DNA from: an uncultured Alphaproteobacteria bacterium
GTDB taxonomy: Bacteria > Pseudomonadota > Alphaproteobacteria > UBA3830
Assembly: GCA_905233185.1 (NCBI GenBank)
Contig: CAJODB010000001.1
Coordinates: forward strand, 62,001-126,000
DNA: 64,000 nt
Reading direction: 5' to 3'
Below are positions 36,005 through 45,690 of this stretch, piece by piece (within the stretch, counting starts at the first letter, position 1; the number at the start of each line of letters is the position of its first letter). The notes beneath the pieces are model-generated. The model worked only from the letters and a program-made list of their open reading frames with translations, made no database searches and was not told where the DNA came from. The position numbers and the translations under genes were made by a program.

Positions 36005-36722
36005 TTTTTTCAATCTTGCCTTCTCTTTCAATTAAGATATTTCTTCCAGTAATATCCTTTATTTCATATTCATCGATAGTATCTCCGACTTGTTTCCATT
36101 CATCATCTATGTATGCTTTTGTTTTATCTATGATTCCTTTTAAAAAATGTTTTTTCTTTTCATCATCTTTAGGAAACAATTGCAGATAACTAAAATAAAC
36201 TCTGTTTTTTTTCTTCGGGGTGATATTTATAGCTCTATCAAGATATTTAAACTCAAATAAACGGCATTTTAGATGAGTAATAAAATTACGCTTATCTTTT
36301 TTTATTATTGTTATGCTATCAAAGATAATATTTAATTTATTAGCTAATTTCTGTATGAAGCGATATATATCTTGTTCGCATTCTGCGAAAAATTGTATTT
36401 CTATATGCACTTCTTTAAATGATTTTTGATCATTTTCTTTTTGTTTGAACTTTATTTTTTCTATATGCGATTTTTTCGAAATTTGGGATAGAATTTTTTT
36501 GATATTTTGATTCGGTTGGATTAGTTCTTCCTTTGTTTTTATAAAGTTAAATTGTGTATTATGAATTTTATCAGATAATTTAGTGAATTCGGTTTGCTTT
36601 TTTATAATAAGCTCTTTTGCGTTTTTCAAATCTCCGATTTCATTTCTTTTCTCCATGCATAAATAGAGCAAAATTATTAAAATTATAGAAAAGGTGCAGA
36701 CAGCTACTTCATTTTTATGCAT
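35982..36722 (-). CDS. inner-membrane secretion/pilus platform protein, GspM/PilO- plus GspC/PilP-like
   Basis: 246 residues. One membrane helix (residues 7-23), a charged coiled coil to about 75, then a ferredoxin-like domain (VHIEIQFFAECEQDIYRFIQ) as in PilO or GspM. The last ~45 residues (WKQVGDTIDEYEIKDITGRN, then LIEREGKIEKIKLGDSW) look like the homology region of GspC or the end of PilP. A joining of two platform functions in one chain is inferred from this order. It is last in the operon, overlaps the preceding gene by 19 bases and converges on folA. Confidence 0.6.
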   Translation of the reverse strand: MHKNEVAVCTFSIILIILLYLCMEKRNEIGDLKNAKELIIKKQTEFTKLSDKIHNTQFNFIKTKEELIQPNQNIKKILSQISKKSHIEKIKFKQKENDQKSFKEVHIEIQFFAECEQDIYRFIQKLANKLNIIFDSITIIKKDKRNFITHLKCRLFEFKYLDRAINITPKKKNRVYFSYLQLFPKDDEKKKHFLKGIIDKTKAYIDDEWKQVGDTIDEYEIKDITGRNILIEREGKIEKIKLGDSW

Positions 36723-37918
36723 ATCTCTACACCATATTTTTTCTCATCTGAATCATCGAGGTCTTCATACTCATTTTCTCTTATATCTATTCTTTTTATC
36801 TCTGTATTATTTATTTTTTTCAGTAAATTAAATTGCTGTTCATTAACTGAGCATTTTATTTTCGCAGTATTTTTTTCAATTAATATTTTTTCTGCTTTTT
36901 GTTTATTTAGTATCTTTGAAATTTTTTCAATGAAATAAATCGGACTTTCCATTTGTTGAGACAGTTCAGTAAATTTCCGAATTTCATCTATATTTTCACA
37001 ATTGATTTTCGCAGAAAAAGTTCTTGATTGATCTCTTACAAAAATATTCAGTTTTTCTTTTTCAATTTCTATTGAATTCTTTAGACAAGTAGTTTCATCA
37101 TATAAATAACAAAGAAGAGTAAAGCAAACAAAGCAGGAAATCGCTAAGAATATTATAATCTCACGATTATAGTTATTGAAAAATTCATTTATGTAACTGT
37201 CTTTTGAAAATTGTGGTTTGATTTTTTTATCATTTACAATTAATTCTACGAGTGTTGTTTCTATATCTCTTTTTGTTAGCATTGGATTTATGATATTTAA
37301 ATTATCTATATATAAATCATCTAAGAAAGAGACAATTTTTATATCTTCATTTAAGCCTTCTCTTGTCAAAAATCGTATTGTTTCAATTACTTTTCTTTCA
37401 GCTTCATTTGGTTCAGAAAATAACCTTGAGTAAACAATACCATCACCTATTCCTGCAACAATTTTTACGCCACTGGATTTATGTTCTGCGATATAAAGCC
37501 ACCAAGTTGTATCATTAATTTCTGTTACAGATTTACACAATTTGCATATTGCATGTTCCATCAAAAATATTTTATTTTTTATAATTTTTTGGAACAAAGA
37601 TTTATCATTTATTATGCATGTTTGTATATAAAAATCATCTTTTGATAATAAGAAAAATTTTTCTTTATTGATTAAATATGCTATTTCGTTATCGGTCAGA
37701 ATTTTCTTTTTGCATTGTAAACTTTCCAGGGCGTTATATATATTGGAATTTCTCAAATGATCTAATGAAAAGTCTACACAGCTTCTATCTAAAATTATTT
37801 GTAAGGTATTTTTATGATATGTTTCAAAAAATTCATCATAATTCACGCAAATAGGAGGAGTTATTTCCAGTTCGGAAGGAAAAAGTTTTACATTTTTTTC
37901 TCCGAGTAATGCGCGCAT
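36704..37918 (-). CDS. GspL / PilM-PilN-like platform protein
   Basis: 404 residues: a ~250-residue cytosolic part, one membrane helix (253-273), a coiled coil and a small periplasmic domain (AEKILIEKNTAKIKCSVNEQ). This order matches GspL of type II secretion or a fused PilM-PilN of type IV pili, which couple the ATPase to the pseudopilus. Sequence motifs of the actin-like domain are weak, so the call rests mostly on topology and position. Start and the GspF stop overlap as TAATG. Confidence 0.55.
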   Translation of the reverse strand: MRALLGEKNVKLFPSELEITPPICVNYDEFFETYHKNTLQIILDRSCVDFSLDHLRNSNIYNALESLQCKKKILTDNEIAYLINKEKFFLLSKDDFYIQTCIINDKSLFQKIIKNKIFLMEHAICKLCKSVTEINDTTWWLYIAEHKSSGVKIVAGIGDGIVYSRLFSEPNEAERKVIETIRFLTREGLNEDIKIVSFLDDLYIDNLNIINPMLTKRDIETTLVELIVNDKKIKPQFSKDSYINEFFNNYNREIIIFLAISCFVCFTLLCYLYDETTCLKNSIEIEKEKLNIFVRDQSRTFSAKINCENIDEIRKFTELSQQMESPIYFIEKISKILNKQKAEKILIEKNTAKIKCSVNEQQFNLLKKINNTEIKRIDIRENEYEDLDDSDEKKYGVEICIKMK

Positions 37919-39099
37919 TATGCACCTGCAACTTCAACATAACTGTAAATTGGGAAAAATAATCCGCAAATAATTAATACAAAAATTATTCCCGTAAAAA
38001 GAGTTAATCCGACACTAAGAAATTGCCCGAGGGATTTTATATCCAATATTATTTCTTCATATTGATTATCACTCATGTGAGCAAAGCTTGAAGATAAATC
38101 ATTACTTTCCTCACCGACTCCGATTGCAGATATGACAGAAGTGGAAATTAAGCTCATACCTGAGAATGCTTCGGATATCGAGTATCCTTCGACAATTTTT
38201 TCTCGTACTTTCAATAATTCATTTTTTATATTTTTGATTTTTATAGCAGAGATAGCTATATCCATTGCATCTATGAAATCTAACTTTGCGTCTAATGCTA
38301 TATGTAAGATCTTACATAACTGCCAAAAATTAGTTTTTATTATTAATTGTCCGATTTTAGGAATTTTTAATACTAATCCCATCATAAAAAATCGCGTTTT
38401 TTCAATTATCATGCTTAATAACATGATTAAAATGAAAAAAGGAAGGAAACAAATAACTCCATGAGATATCAATGGAAGATATTCAATGACAAATCGCGTA
38501 ATAAATGGAACTTCATCAGCTCCGAAATTTTGAATCAACGATGATATTTGAGGGCCAAGCAATATTATACTGAAAATTAATACAAAAATAGCTATGCAAG
38601 CTAAGAAAATAGGGTAGGCGATAGCTCTTTTTATATTATTTTTCCATTCAGATTGTAATTTTAAAAATTTCAGGATATTCGAAATGATATCAGAAATTTT
38701 TCCAGTTCGTTCTGCCGATTTTAATAAGCCGATTATAACAGAATCAAATATGTTTTCGCATTTTTCAAAAGCTTCTCCAAGTGAAGATCCGTTTCTTAGA
38801 TCGATCAAAACGGCGGCCAACGATGATTTTAGTATTTTGCTTCCATGAAGTTCTAAAAAAGATTCTATTGCTTCATTTATTCTTACTTTACATTTTAATT
38901 GTAGATCTATATGCAGAAAGAATATCAACAAGTCTTCAATACTAACTTTTTTATTTGATATGAATATCGGAGTAATTTTTAGAGGATAATTTTTTCGCGA
39001 ATATATAGATTCATATGCAGCTTTATAATTTTCAGCGAATATCGATCCTGAAATTTTTTCTCCACTATTAGATAAGGCTTCGTATTTATATAAAAGCAT
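37918..39099 (-). CDS. gspF: type II secretion / type IV pilus inner-membrane protein GspF/PilC
   Basis: Polytopic core of the assembly platform. Two repeated cytoplasmic T2SSF domains with their helices: LLKSAERTGKISDIISNILK in the first and VISAIGVGEESNDLSSSFAHM in the second, three membrane segments (AYPIFLACIAIFVLIFSIILL, the one near residues 212-232, and the C-terminal one) and the usual ending FPIYSYVEVAGA. Length 393 is standard. It lies between the ATPase gene (14-base overlap) and the GspL-like gene (one-base overlap). Confidence 0.9.
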   Translation of the reverse strand: MLLYKYEALSNSGEKISGSIFAENYKAAYESIYSRKNYPLKITPIFISNKKVSIEDLLIFFLHIDLQLKCKVRINEAIESFLELHGSKILKSSLAAVLIDLRNGSSLGEAFEKCENIFDSVIIGLLKSAERTGKISDIISNILKFLKLQSEWKNNIKRAIAYPIFLACIAIFVLIFSIILLGPQISSLIQNFGADEVPFITRFVIEYLPLISHGVICFLPFFILIMLLSMIIEKTRFFMMGLVLKIPKIGQLIIKTNFWQLCKILHIALDAKLDFIDAMDIAISAIKIKNIKNELLKVREKIVEGYSISEAFSGMSLISTSVISAIGVGEESNDLSSSFAHMSDNQYEEIILDIKSLGQFLSVGLTLFTGIIFVLIICGLFFPIYSYVEVAGA

Positions 39100-40576
39100 T
39101 TCCGAAAACCCTTCCTATTTCTTTTTTATTCGTAAGATTATTATCAATTGCTTGCTTTGCGGATTGAGTAAAAGTTTGTGTTGGTAGGCAGGTCGTTACA
39201 TCATTTGTTAGAAGTAAATTTTGCTTCAGTTCTTCTGAAAAAGACATGTATTCAGTTACGGGAAAACGACCAGAATTGCCGTTCGTATACCTTACCAATC
39301 GTTGCGAAAAGATTCCCAGTAATGAAGGAATAAAATCTGATAACTTTAATCCAAGATCGACGAGGCGTCTCAATGCGTCGCTTGGGGTAGAAGCGTGTAG
39401 TGTCGCTAAAACCAGTCTCCCAGTTAATGATGCACGAATCGCTGTTGCTGCCGTTTCTTCATCTCTTATTTCGCCAACTAACATTACATCTGGATCATGT
39501 CGTAAAATCGCTTTTATACCATCAGCAAATGACATTAATCCATCTTCTCTCAGTTCTAATTGTCTAATACCTTCTATTTGATATTCAATCGGATCTTCTA
39601 ATGTAATAATGTTTATATATGGTGATTTTATCTCATTTACCAATGAATAAAGTGTTGTTGTTTTTCCTGAACCAGTCGGACCGACTATAAGAAAAATGCC
39701 ATATGGATGCGATATGATATTCTTAAGCCATAAAAAATCTTTTTTTGCAAATCCCAATTCTACTAAATTTTTTATTCCGCTGCTTAAATCGAAAATTCTT
39801 ATGGTGATATTTTCTCCAAAAGAACCACATACAGTAGCAACTCTTAAATCTATTGTTTTTCCCGCTATATATATTCGAGCGTGTCCATTTTGAGCTCTGC
39901 GATTTTCTGTTATATCCATTTTGGAGATTATTTTTATTTTTGATTTTATTCGGCTCCAAGAATCAAAATTTATTTGAGTTATTTCTTTTAATATTCCATC
40001 TATTCTGAAGCGTACTCCAATGAAATTTTCAGAAGGTTCAAAGTGAATGTCGCTTGCTTTCGCTTCAATAGCTTCGAAAATAATTTTGTTTAATAAAAAT
40101 AGAGGGTCATTTTTTACGTTATCATTTGAATTGCATTTTATTAATTCCAGAAAACGCAAAATTTCACTTTCTTTCGCTACGAAAAATTCTACTTTTTTAT
40201 TTTTACATGCCGCAATAATTTTATCGATATTTCTTATATTTCCTGGGTCGGATATAGCGACTTTTACAATGCGATTATCAGAATAAAATGGCACAGCAAG
40301 AGTTGAAATCGCGATTTCTTTATCCAATAAATCAAGTGTGGTCTGCGGAATATATAAAAACTCCATTTTTACTGATTTTATAGCATAAATTTCGGATAAT
40401 ACTTGCAGCAAATCATCTTCATTTATGAAACCTAATTTTACGGCAAGCTGGCCGAACAGATAATTATTTTCTTTTTTTTGTGTGCGTAAGATCATTCCGA
40501 CTTGCTCTTTTGTGAGTAAGTGCTTATCAATGAAAACATTTCCAATACTTTTAAACAAGTAACTACTAGGCAACAT
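39086..40576 (-). CDS. gspE: type II secretion / type IV pilus assembly ATPase GspE/PilB
   Basis: Hexameric ATPase that drives pseudopilus assembly. N-terminal MshEN-type domain (residues ~10-70), then Walker A GPTGSGKTTT (299-308), Asp box TLEDPIEYQIEG, Walker B VMLVGEIRDEETA and His box LATLHAS. The four-Cys zinc module normally following QRL is missing: the sequence runs QRLVRYTNGNSGRFPVTEYM. GAGG lies 9 bases before the ATG. First gene of a four-gene operon for a secretion or pilus platform; no pseudopilin, prepilin peptidase or secretin gene adjoins it. Confidence 0.92.
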   Translation of the reverse strand: MLPSSYLFKSIGNVFIDKHLLTKEQVGMILRTQKKENNYLFGQLAVKLGFINEDDLLQVLSEIYAIKSVKMEFLYIPQTTLDLLDKEIAISTLAVPFYSDNRIVKVAISDPGNIRNIDKIIAACKNKKVEFFVAKESEILRFLELIKCNSNDNVKNDPLFLLNKIIFEAIEAKASDIHFEPSENFIGVRFRIDGILKEITQINFDSWSRIKSKIKIISKMDITENRRAQNGHARIYIAGKTIDLRVATVCGSFGENITIRIFDLSSGIKNLVELGFAKKDFLWLKNIISHPYGIFLIVGPTGSGKTTTLYSLVNEIKSPYINIITLEDPIEYQIEGIRQLELREDGLMSFADGIKAILRHDPDVMLVGEIRDEETAATAIRASLTGRLVLATLHASTPSDALRRLVDLGLKLSDFIPSLLGIFSQRLVRYTNGNSGRFPVTEYMSFSEELKQNLLLTNDVTTCLPTQTFTQSAKQAIDNNLTNKKEIGRVFGNAFI

Positions 40577-40662
40577 ATGTACAGACCTCTCCTCTGTACA
40601 TTTTACGTCCTAAAAGGTAAGGGAATTATTAAATCAGCGAAAATGAAATGAAAATTTTTTAT

Positions 40663-43044
40663 TTATTTTTTCGTAGTTTTTTTTAATGTGATGAGTTTTA
40701 TCGCATTTTCTAAAGTCATATTCATAAAAAGATCAGTATCTTTTATAGATGTAAATTTCCCTTTAAACAGAACATACGGACCATATTTTCCAATGCCTAC
40801 TGTAACATCTTCTCCATCATACTGGCCAATTATTGTCGGAAGGTTGAGTAACCAACTTGCGGCTTGTAAATCAATATCTTTAGGATTCAAAAAGTTAGGA
40901 ATAGAAGCTCTAATAGGCTTCTCTTTTTCTGCTTTCTTCTTTCCTTTTGATAATTCCTGTCGTTCATCGGTTTTTTCTATATCTTTTTGAAGATATAAGC
41001 CATATGGACCTTTACGAATTGTGATTTGTGCATTATCAACAGGATCCATTCCGATTGTTTTAGGATATTCGGATATTTCTTCATTATTTTCTGATGACGT
41101 CGGAGAAATATCGTTATTAGTATCCAACTTTCTTACGTATTTACAATCGGGATAATGAGAACAACCTATAAATGAACCAAAGCGACCGATCTTTAAGCTT
41201 AATTCGCCATCTTTACATTCTGGACATGTGCGATCGATTTCACCATTCTCATTCGTTTTAAATAAAATGTTTTTCATTGATTCATTAAGTCGATCAATTA
41301 CTTCTGAAACAGTTATATTTTTCGTTTGCTCTACGTTGTTATGAAAACCATTCCAAAAATCATTTAGAACTTCGAGTTTTGATTTTTTACCATTTGAAAC
41401 ATCATCAAGAAACTGTTCCATATCAGCAGTAAATCCATATTCCAGATATTTCATAAAGAAATTTGTTAAAAATGAGGTGACCAGTCGGCCACGAATTTCT
41501 GGAACAAAGAACTTTTTTTCTAGCTTTACATATCCGCGATCTTGCAAAACTTGCAGAATAGTCGCATAGGTAGATGGGCGACCAATTCCCAGTTCTTCAA
41601 GTTTTTTTACGAGACTTGCTTCAGAAAATCTTGGCGGAGGTGTAGTAAAATGTTGCAGAGAATCAAGATTATCGAGTTTTGTTGATTCATCTTTTGCTAG
41701 AGTAGGTAAGTAGCCTTCTTCGTCTTCATCTTTTTCCTGATTATTCGTATCATCTTTTCCTTCCGAATATACTTTCAAAAAGCCTGCAAATCTTAAAGTA
41801 TTTCCTGTCGCCCTAAAAACGTTTCCGGCGTTTGTTGTACTTGAGATATCGACTTGAACTTGATCAAATTCCGCAGACGACATTTGTGAAGCAACTGCTC
41901 TTTTCCAAATTAATGTGTATAATTTCAATAAATCATTATCGATCTTTCCTGCGATAGATTCTGGAATTATATTCGCGTCAATCGGACGTATAGCTTCGTG
42001 TGCTTCTTGCGCATTTTTTACCTTTGTTTGATAAAAACGAGGTTTTTCAGGAATAAATTCGCTTCCGTATGTTTCGGATATTACGTTGCGAATGGTTCCG
42101 ATCGCTTCGTTTGAAAGATTTACGCTATCGGTTCTCATATAGGTGATTAGAGCACGAGTTTCTTTACCTATGCTTACTCCTTCATATAATCTTTGCGCTA
42201 TTTGCATAGTTTTCTTGGCACTGAAACCGAGTTTTCGTGATGCTTCTTGTTGCAGAGTCGATGTAATAAATGCTGGAGCAGGATTGCGTTTTACTGTTTT
42301 TTTACTGAGCGATGAAACGAAATATTTTTGTTCCAATAGATTATCTCGGATAGTTTCTGCTTGTTCTGCATTTTTTATAGAGAATTTTTCTAATTTTTTT
42401 CCTTCAAAGGTGCTTAATTTCGCTTTGAAGATTTTATTTTCTTTATTTTCGAATTTCGCTTCAATAGTCCAGAATTGTTCAGCTTGGAATGCTTCAATTT
42501 CTGCTTCACGCTCTACAACAATTCTTAGAGCAACTGATTGTACTCGTCCGGCAGATTTGCTGCCTGGGAGCTTTCTCCATAAAATGGGTGATAGGGTAAA
42601 ACCAACAAGATAATCAAGAGCACGGCGTGCTAAATATGAATCAACTAAACGTCCGTCTATATCGCGTGGAGCTTCGATTGCTTTCAAAATAGCGTTTTTT
42701 GTAATCTCATGAAAAACAATTCTTTTGAAAGGTACTGTTAAACTATGTTTATCATTGAGCACTTCTTTTATATGCCACGAAATAGCTTCCCCTTCGCGAT
42801 CGGGGTCGGTTGCCAGAAGTAGCTCATCGCATGATTTCAATTGTTGTGATATATCTTTTACGCATTTTTTTCCTCGATCGCTTATTTCCCAGACCATAGA
42901 AAAGTTTTCTTCCGGCTTAACACTTCCGTTTCTTGATAAAAGATCGCGAATATGACCATAACTGGCTAGTACTTTGTAACCTGAACCAAGATATTTTCCA
43001 ATTGTTTTTGCTTTCGCCGGAGATTCTACAATAACTAAACGCAT
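40663..43044 (-). CDS. topA: DNA topoisomerase I
   Basis: Type IA topoisomerase that removes negative supercoils. TOPRIM start MRLVIVESPAKAKTIGKYLG, acidic DPDREGEAISWHI, active-site Tyr in ALITYMRTDSVNLS. One four-Cys zinc finger (CPECKDGELSLKIGRFGSF then CSHYPDC) is followed by basic C-terminal repeats (TIRKGPYGLYLQ; VGIGKYGPYVLFKG), an arrangement common in alphaproteobacteria. Length 793. It lies directly downstream of dprA, a widespread pairing. Confidence 0.96.
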   Translation of the reverse strand: MRLVIVESPAKAKTIGKYLGSGYKVLASYGHIRDLLSRNGSVKPEENFSMVWEISDRGKKCVKDISQQLKSCDELLLATDPDREGEAISWHIKEVLNDKHSLTVPFKRIVFHEITKNAILKAIEAPRDIDGRLVDSYLARRALDYLVGFTLSPILWRKLPGSKSAGRVQSVALRIVVEREAEIEAFQAEQFWTIEAKFENKENKIFKAKLSTFEGKKLEKFSIKNAEQAETIRDNLLEQKYFVSSLSKKTVKRNPAPAFITSTLQQEASRKLGFSAKKTMQIAQRLYEGVSIGKETRALITYMRTDSVNLSNEAIGTIRNVISETYGSEFIPEKPRFYQTKVKNAQEAHEAIRPIDANIIPESIAGKIDNDLLKLYTLIWKRAVASQMSSAEFDQVQVDISSTTNAGNVFRATGNTLRFAGFLKVYSEGKDDTNNQEKDEDEEGYLPTLAKDESTKLDNLDSLQHFTTPPPRFSEASLVKKLEELGIGRPSTYATILQVLQDRGYVKLEKKFFVPEIRGRLVTSFLTNFFMKYLEYGFTADMEQFLDDVSNGKKSKLEVLNDFWNGFHNNVEQTKNITVSEVIDRLNESMKNILFKTNENGEIDRTCPECKDGELSLKIGRFGSFIGCSHYPDCKYVRKLDTNNDISPTSSENNEEISEYPKTIGMDPVDNAQITIRKGPYGLYLQKDIEKTDERQELSKGKKKAEKEKPIRASIPNFLNPKDIDLQAASWLLNLPTIIGQYDGEDVTVGIGKYGPYVLFKGKFTSIKDTDLFMNMTLENAIKLITLKKTTKK

Positions 43045-43053
43045 AAGATATCC

Positions 43054-44175
43054 TCAATTTTGGGAATCAGGTGTCAAACAGACGCGCTGTCCATGTACTC
43101 GAACTATTTTACCTGACAATTCTAACTCAAGCAACGCTGTTAACACTTCCCGAGGGGATACTTTAATAGATGAAATTAATTCGTCAATAGTAATCGGCAC
43201 TAAACTTAAAGCTTCTAAAATTGTTTTGCGAGTTTTTTTCAAATCTTGCTCGGAAATTTTTGAATTATATGGTTCTCTATCTTCAAAAAGGTGTGACTGT
43301 TGTATAATTTTTCGTTCTTCAATCGTATCTAATATATCTTGCGCATTTTGAATGAGTATTGCTCCTTCTTTAATAAGAGAATTACAGCCAATACTTCTTG
43401 GATCCATAGGAAATCCGGGAACTGCGAAAACTTCTCTGTTATATTCGAGGGCAAATTTTGCAGTTATAAGAGAACCTGAATTGGCAGCTGCTTCTACAAC
43501 AATAGTTCCATAACTCATGCCTGCGATAATACGATTGCGTCGTGGAAATAATTGTGCTTGCGGAGAGGTGCCGAATGGTGTTTCTGTAAAAATTCCTCCT
43601 TTTTCAGCAATTTGTTCATATAATTTGAGATTTTCTTGCGGATAGACTATATCAATTCCTCCTGCCAGTATAGCAATTGTTCCGCTTTCAAGACTGCCTT
43701 GATGAGCACATGTATCTATACCACGGGCAAGTCCTGAGACGATGATAATATCATTTTTTCCTAATTTTTCAGCAAGAGAAAGACAGAATTTATTTGCATG
43801 AATTGATGAATTTCGAGAACCAACAATGGAAATCATATTCTTTTTATAAAATTCCATCATTCGTTCTTTATTCCCATAAAAAGTCAGAACAGGTGGAGGA
43901 TCAGGAATATTACGGAGCAGGGGAGGGTAGAGGTCGTCTTCAAGAAAGACCATTCTTGCGCCGAATTTCTTTAATTTCATGAGTTCTTCAAGAATTTCTT
44001 CTTCGCTTCGTAACTCGATTTTTTTTAAAGCGGATTTAGATAATGCGGGAATTGCATGTAAAGCTTCGATTCCATTACCGTATAATTGAATCATATTCCA
44101 AAAGGTTGTGGCACCTATTGAACCGCTTCTGAGAATTCTTAAACGTGCTAATTTTTCTTGCTTAGTTAAATCCAC
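43054..44175 (-). CDS. dprA: DNA-processing protein DprA
   Basis: Loads RecA on single-stranded DNA during natural transformation. Rossmann core with ISIVGSRNSSIHAN, VSGLARGIDTCAHQGSL, AGGIDIVYPQENLKLY and FPRRNRIIAGMSYGTIVVEA; the C-terminal winged-helix DML1-like domain (LVPITIDELISSIKVSPREV) is present. 373 residues is normal. It is next to topA and a few kb from a pilus/secretion operon, but no comEC or comF is seen, so competence cannot be concluded. Confidence 0.95.
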   Translation of the reverse strand: MDLTKQEKLARLRILRSGSIGATTFWNMIQLYGNGIEALHAIPALSKSALKKIELRSEEEILEELMKLKKFGARMVFLEDDLYPPLLRNIPDPPPVLTFYGNKERMMEFYKKNMISIVGSRNSSIHANKFCLSLAEKLGKNDIIIVSGLARGIDTCAHQGSLESGTIAILAGGIDIVYPQENLKLYEQIAEKGGIFTETPFGTSPQAQLFPRRNRIIAGMSYGTIVVEAAANSGSLITAKFALEYNREVFAVPGFPMDPRSIGCNSLIKEGAILIQNAQDILDTIEERKIIQQSHLFEDREPYNSKISEQDLKKTRKTILEALSLVPITIDELISSIKVSPREVLTALLELELSGKIVRVHGQRVCLTPDSQN

Positions 44176-44234
44176 AACAACTCCAATGAATTACTAATGC
44201 TATGCAAGTAATCTCAGTAATGGAGGCGTTGGGT

Positions 44235-44828
44235 CTAAAACTTCAGCTCCTTATCACTGAGTAGGCGTTTTATATTTTCATGATGTTTCACAACTATAAA
44301 AATCGCCAATATTATTAAAACACAAAGCTGGTTAAAAAATTCCAAATGTTTGATATGTCTTACGTATGCTAATACTCCACAGCTGAGAATAATACTGCTG
44401 AGACAAGCAATTGACGAAATTCTACATATGCAAAAAGCACAAAGCCAGATTATTGCAGTTATTAAGCATGTATGAATGTCTATTGCGCAGAGTAAACCGA
44501 AGTAAGTTGCCACTCCCTTTCCTCCTTGGAACTTAAGCCATATAGAAAACATATGTCCCATTGCCGGAGCAGCAAAAATCAGCATATTTACAAATTCATT
44601 ATCTGTTTTCAGAAAGTAGCAAGGTAAAAAGGCTTTTGAGAAATCGAAAAGAAGAGTGAGTGCACCAAGTAATTTTCCTTGTGTACGTAAAACATTTGTT
44701 GCTCCGATGTTTTTTGAACCCAATTCACGTAATTTTCCATTTCCAAATAGATTAGATAAGATTAATCCAAACGGTATTGATCCAGAAAGATAAGATATTA
44801 GTGGATATAAAAAATATATTGTTGTCAT
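44235..44828 (-). CDS. plsY: glycerol-3-phosphate acyltransferase PlsY
   Basis: Inner-membrane enzyme that acylates glycerol-3-phosphate with the acyl-phosphate made by PlsX. Conserved loops are visible: SGSIPFGLIL, GSKNIGATNVLRT and LKFQGGKGVATYFG. Five or so membrane helices and 197 residues fit the family. It follows rlmB by two bases and precedes dprA, so the run rlmB-plsY-dprA-topA is probably one transcript. Confidence 0.95.
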   Translation of the reverse strand: MTTIYFLYPLISYLSGSIPFGLILSNLFGNGKLRELGSKNIGATNVLRTQGKLLGALTLLFDFSKAFLPCYFLKTDNEFVNMLIFAAPAMGHMFSIWLKFQGGKGVATYFGLLCAIDIHTCLITAIIWLCAFCICRISSIACLSSIILSCGVLAYVRHIKHLEFFNQLCVLIILAIFIVVKHHENIKRLLSDKELKF

Positions 44829-44830
44829 TG

Positions 44831-45595
44831 TTAGTTTCCTTTCATCCTTTGTTTACTACTTTCATATAGTGTAACTGTTGCTGCTTGGGCTGCATTCAGA
44901 GTAGTAAATATGCCAGGTCCTGGTAATTGTACAATAAAATCGCAAGCTTCTTTACTTAACCGTCGCAGTCCTGATCCTTCATTTCCAATAATAAATACGA
45001 ATTTTTCACGCAAATCTACTTCATCAAGTTTTTTTTCTGATCTTTCATCCAATCCTACAGACCAAAAACCATGTTTTTTTAAGATATTAATTGAATGTAC
45101 AAGATTTATTACTCTGATTATTGGAATAGATTCAAGCGCGCCTGAAGCAGCTTTTGCTAAAGCCGGAGTTATTTCTGGGCTATGATCTTCCGTTATTACA
45201 ACAGCTCGCGCTCCAAAAACAGCTGCAGCTCTCAATATACTGCCAATATTTTGCGGATCTGCAACTTGATCCAAAAAAATAAACGGGCGATTATCATTTT
45301 TATTGCGTAATAATTCTTCCAGAAATATTTCTTCCAATTTTTTTACCAAAACAGCGCATCCTTGGTGAGTCGCTTCTTTTCCGAACAGTGTCTGGAAGTA
45401 ATTTTTATCAACAAATTCAGGTGATGGTATATTTGTATTTTTAGATGTTCCTGATATTTCTTGGAAAAAGTTTTTATTCGATTCAAGTAGAATAAATTTC
45501 AAAATCTCTCTCTTAGGATTTAGAAGAGCAGCTTTTGTCGCATGTTTTCCGTAAATCCACATGGTATCTTTTTTTAAGATTCTTTTTTTGTTCAT
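44831..45595 (-). CDS. rlmB: 23S rRNA (guanosine-2'-O-) methyltransferase RlmB, TrmH family
   Basis: SPOUT methyltransferase acting on G2251 of 23S rRNA. N-terminal substrate-binding part (MWIYGKHATKAALLNPKREI), then the catalytic domain with FIFLDQVADPQNIGSILRAA, FIIGNEGSGLRRLSKEACD and the knot end QLPGPGIFTTLNAAQAATVT. In most members the last block reads S-LN-S; here it is TTLNAAQA, which fits but is slightly divergent. 254 residues is normal. A TrmH-type tRNA methylase is the alternative. Confidence 0.88.
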   Translation of the reverse strand: MNKKRILKKDTMWIYGKHATKAALLNPKREILKFILLESNKNFFQEISGTSKNTNIPSPEFVDKNYFQTLFGKEATHQGCAVLVKKLEEIFLEELLRNKNDNRPFIFLDQVADPQNIGSILRAAAVFGARAVVITEDHSPEITPALAKAASGALESIPIIRVINLVHSINILKKHGFWSVGLDERSEKKLDEVDLREKFVFIIGNEGSGLRRLSKEACDFIVQLPGPGIFTTLNAAQAATVTLYESSKQRMKGN

Positions 45596-45618
45596 TTTTT
45601 TTCTACATACAAAACATC

Positions 45619-45651
45619 AAAAAAACCGCAGCGAAAGGATACTGCGGTTTT
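45619..45651 (-). terminator. rho-independent terminator of the XRE regulator gene
   Basis: On the minus strand AAAACCGCAG and CTGCGGTTTT form a 10-bp stem with a ten-base loop, followed by more T. This is the clearest intrinsic terminator of the window. It separates the regulator gene from rlmB. Confidence 0.88.
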
Positions 45652-45690
45652 AGGTTAATTACAAAGAATTATCTTTAATATAATCAAAAA

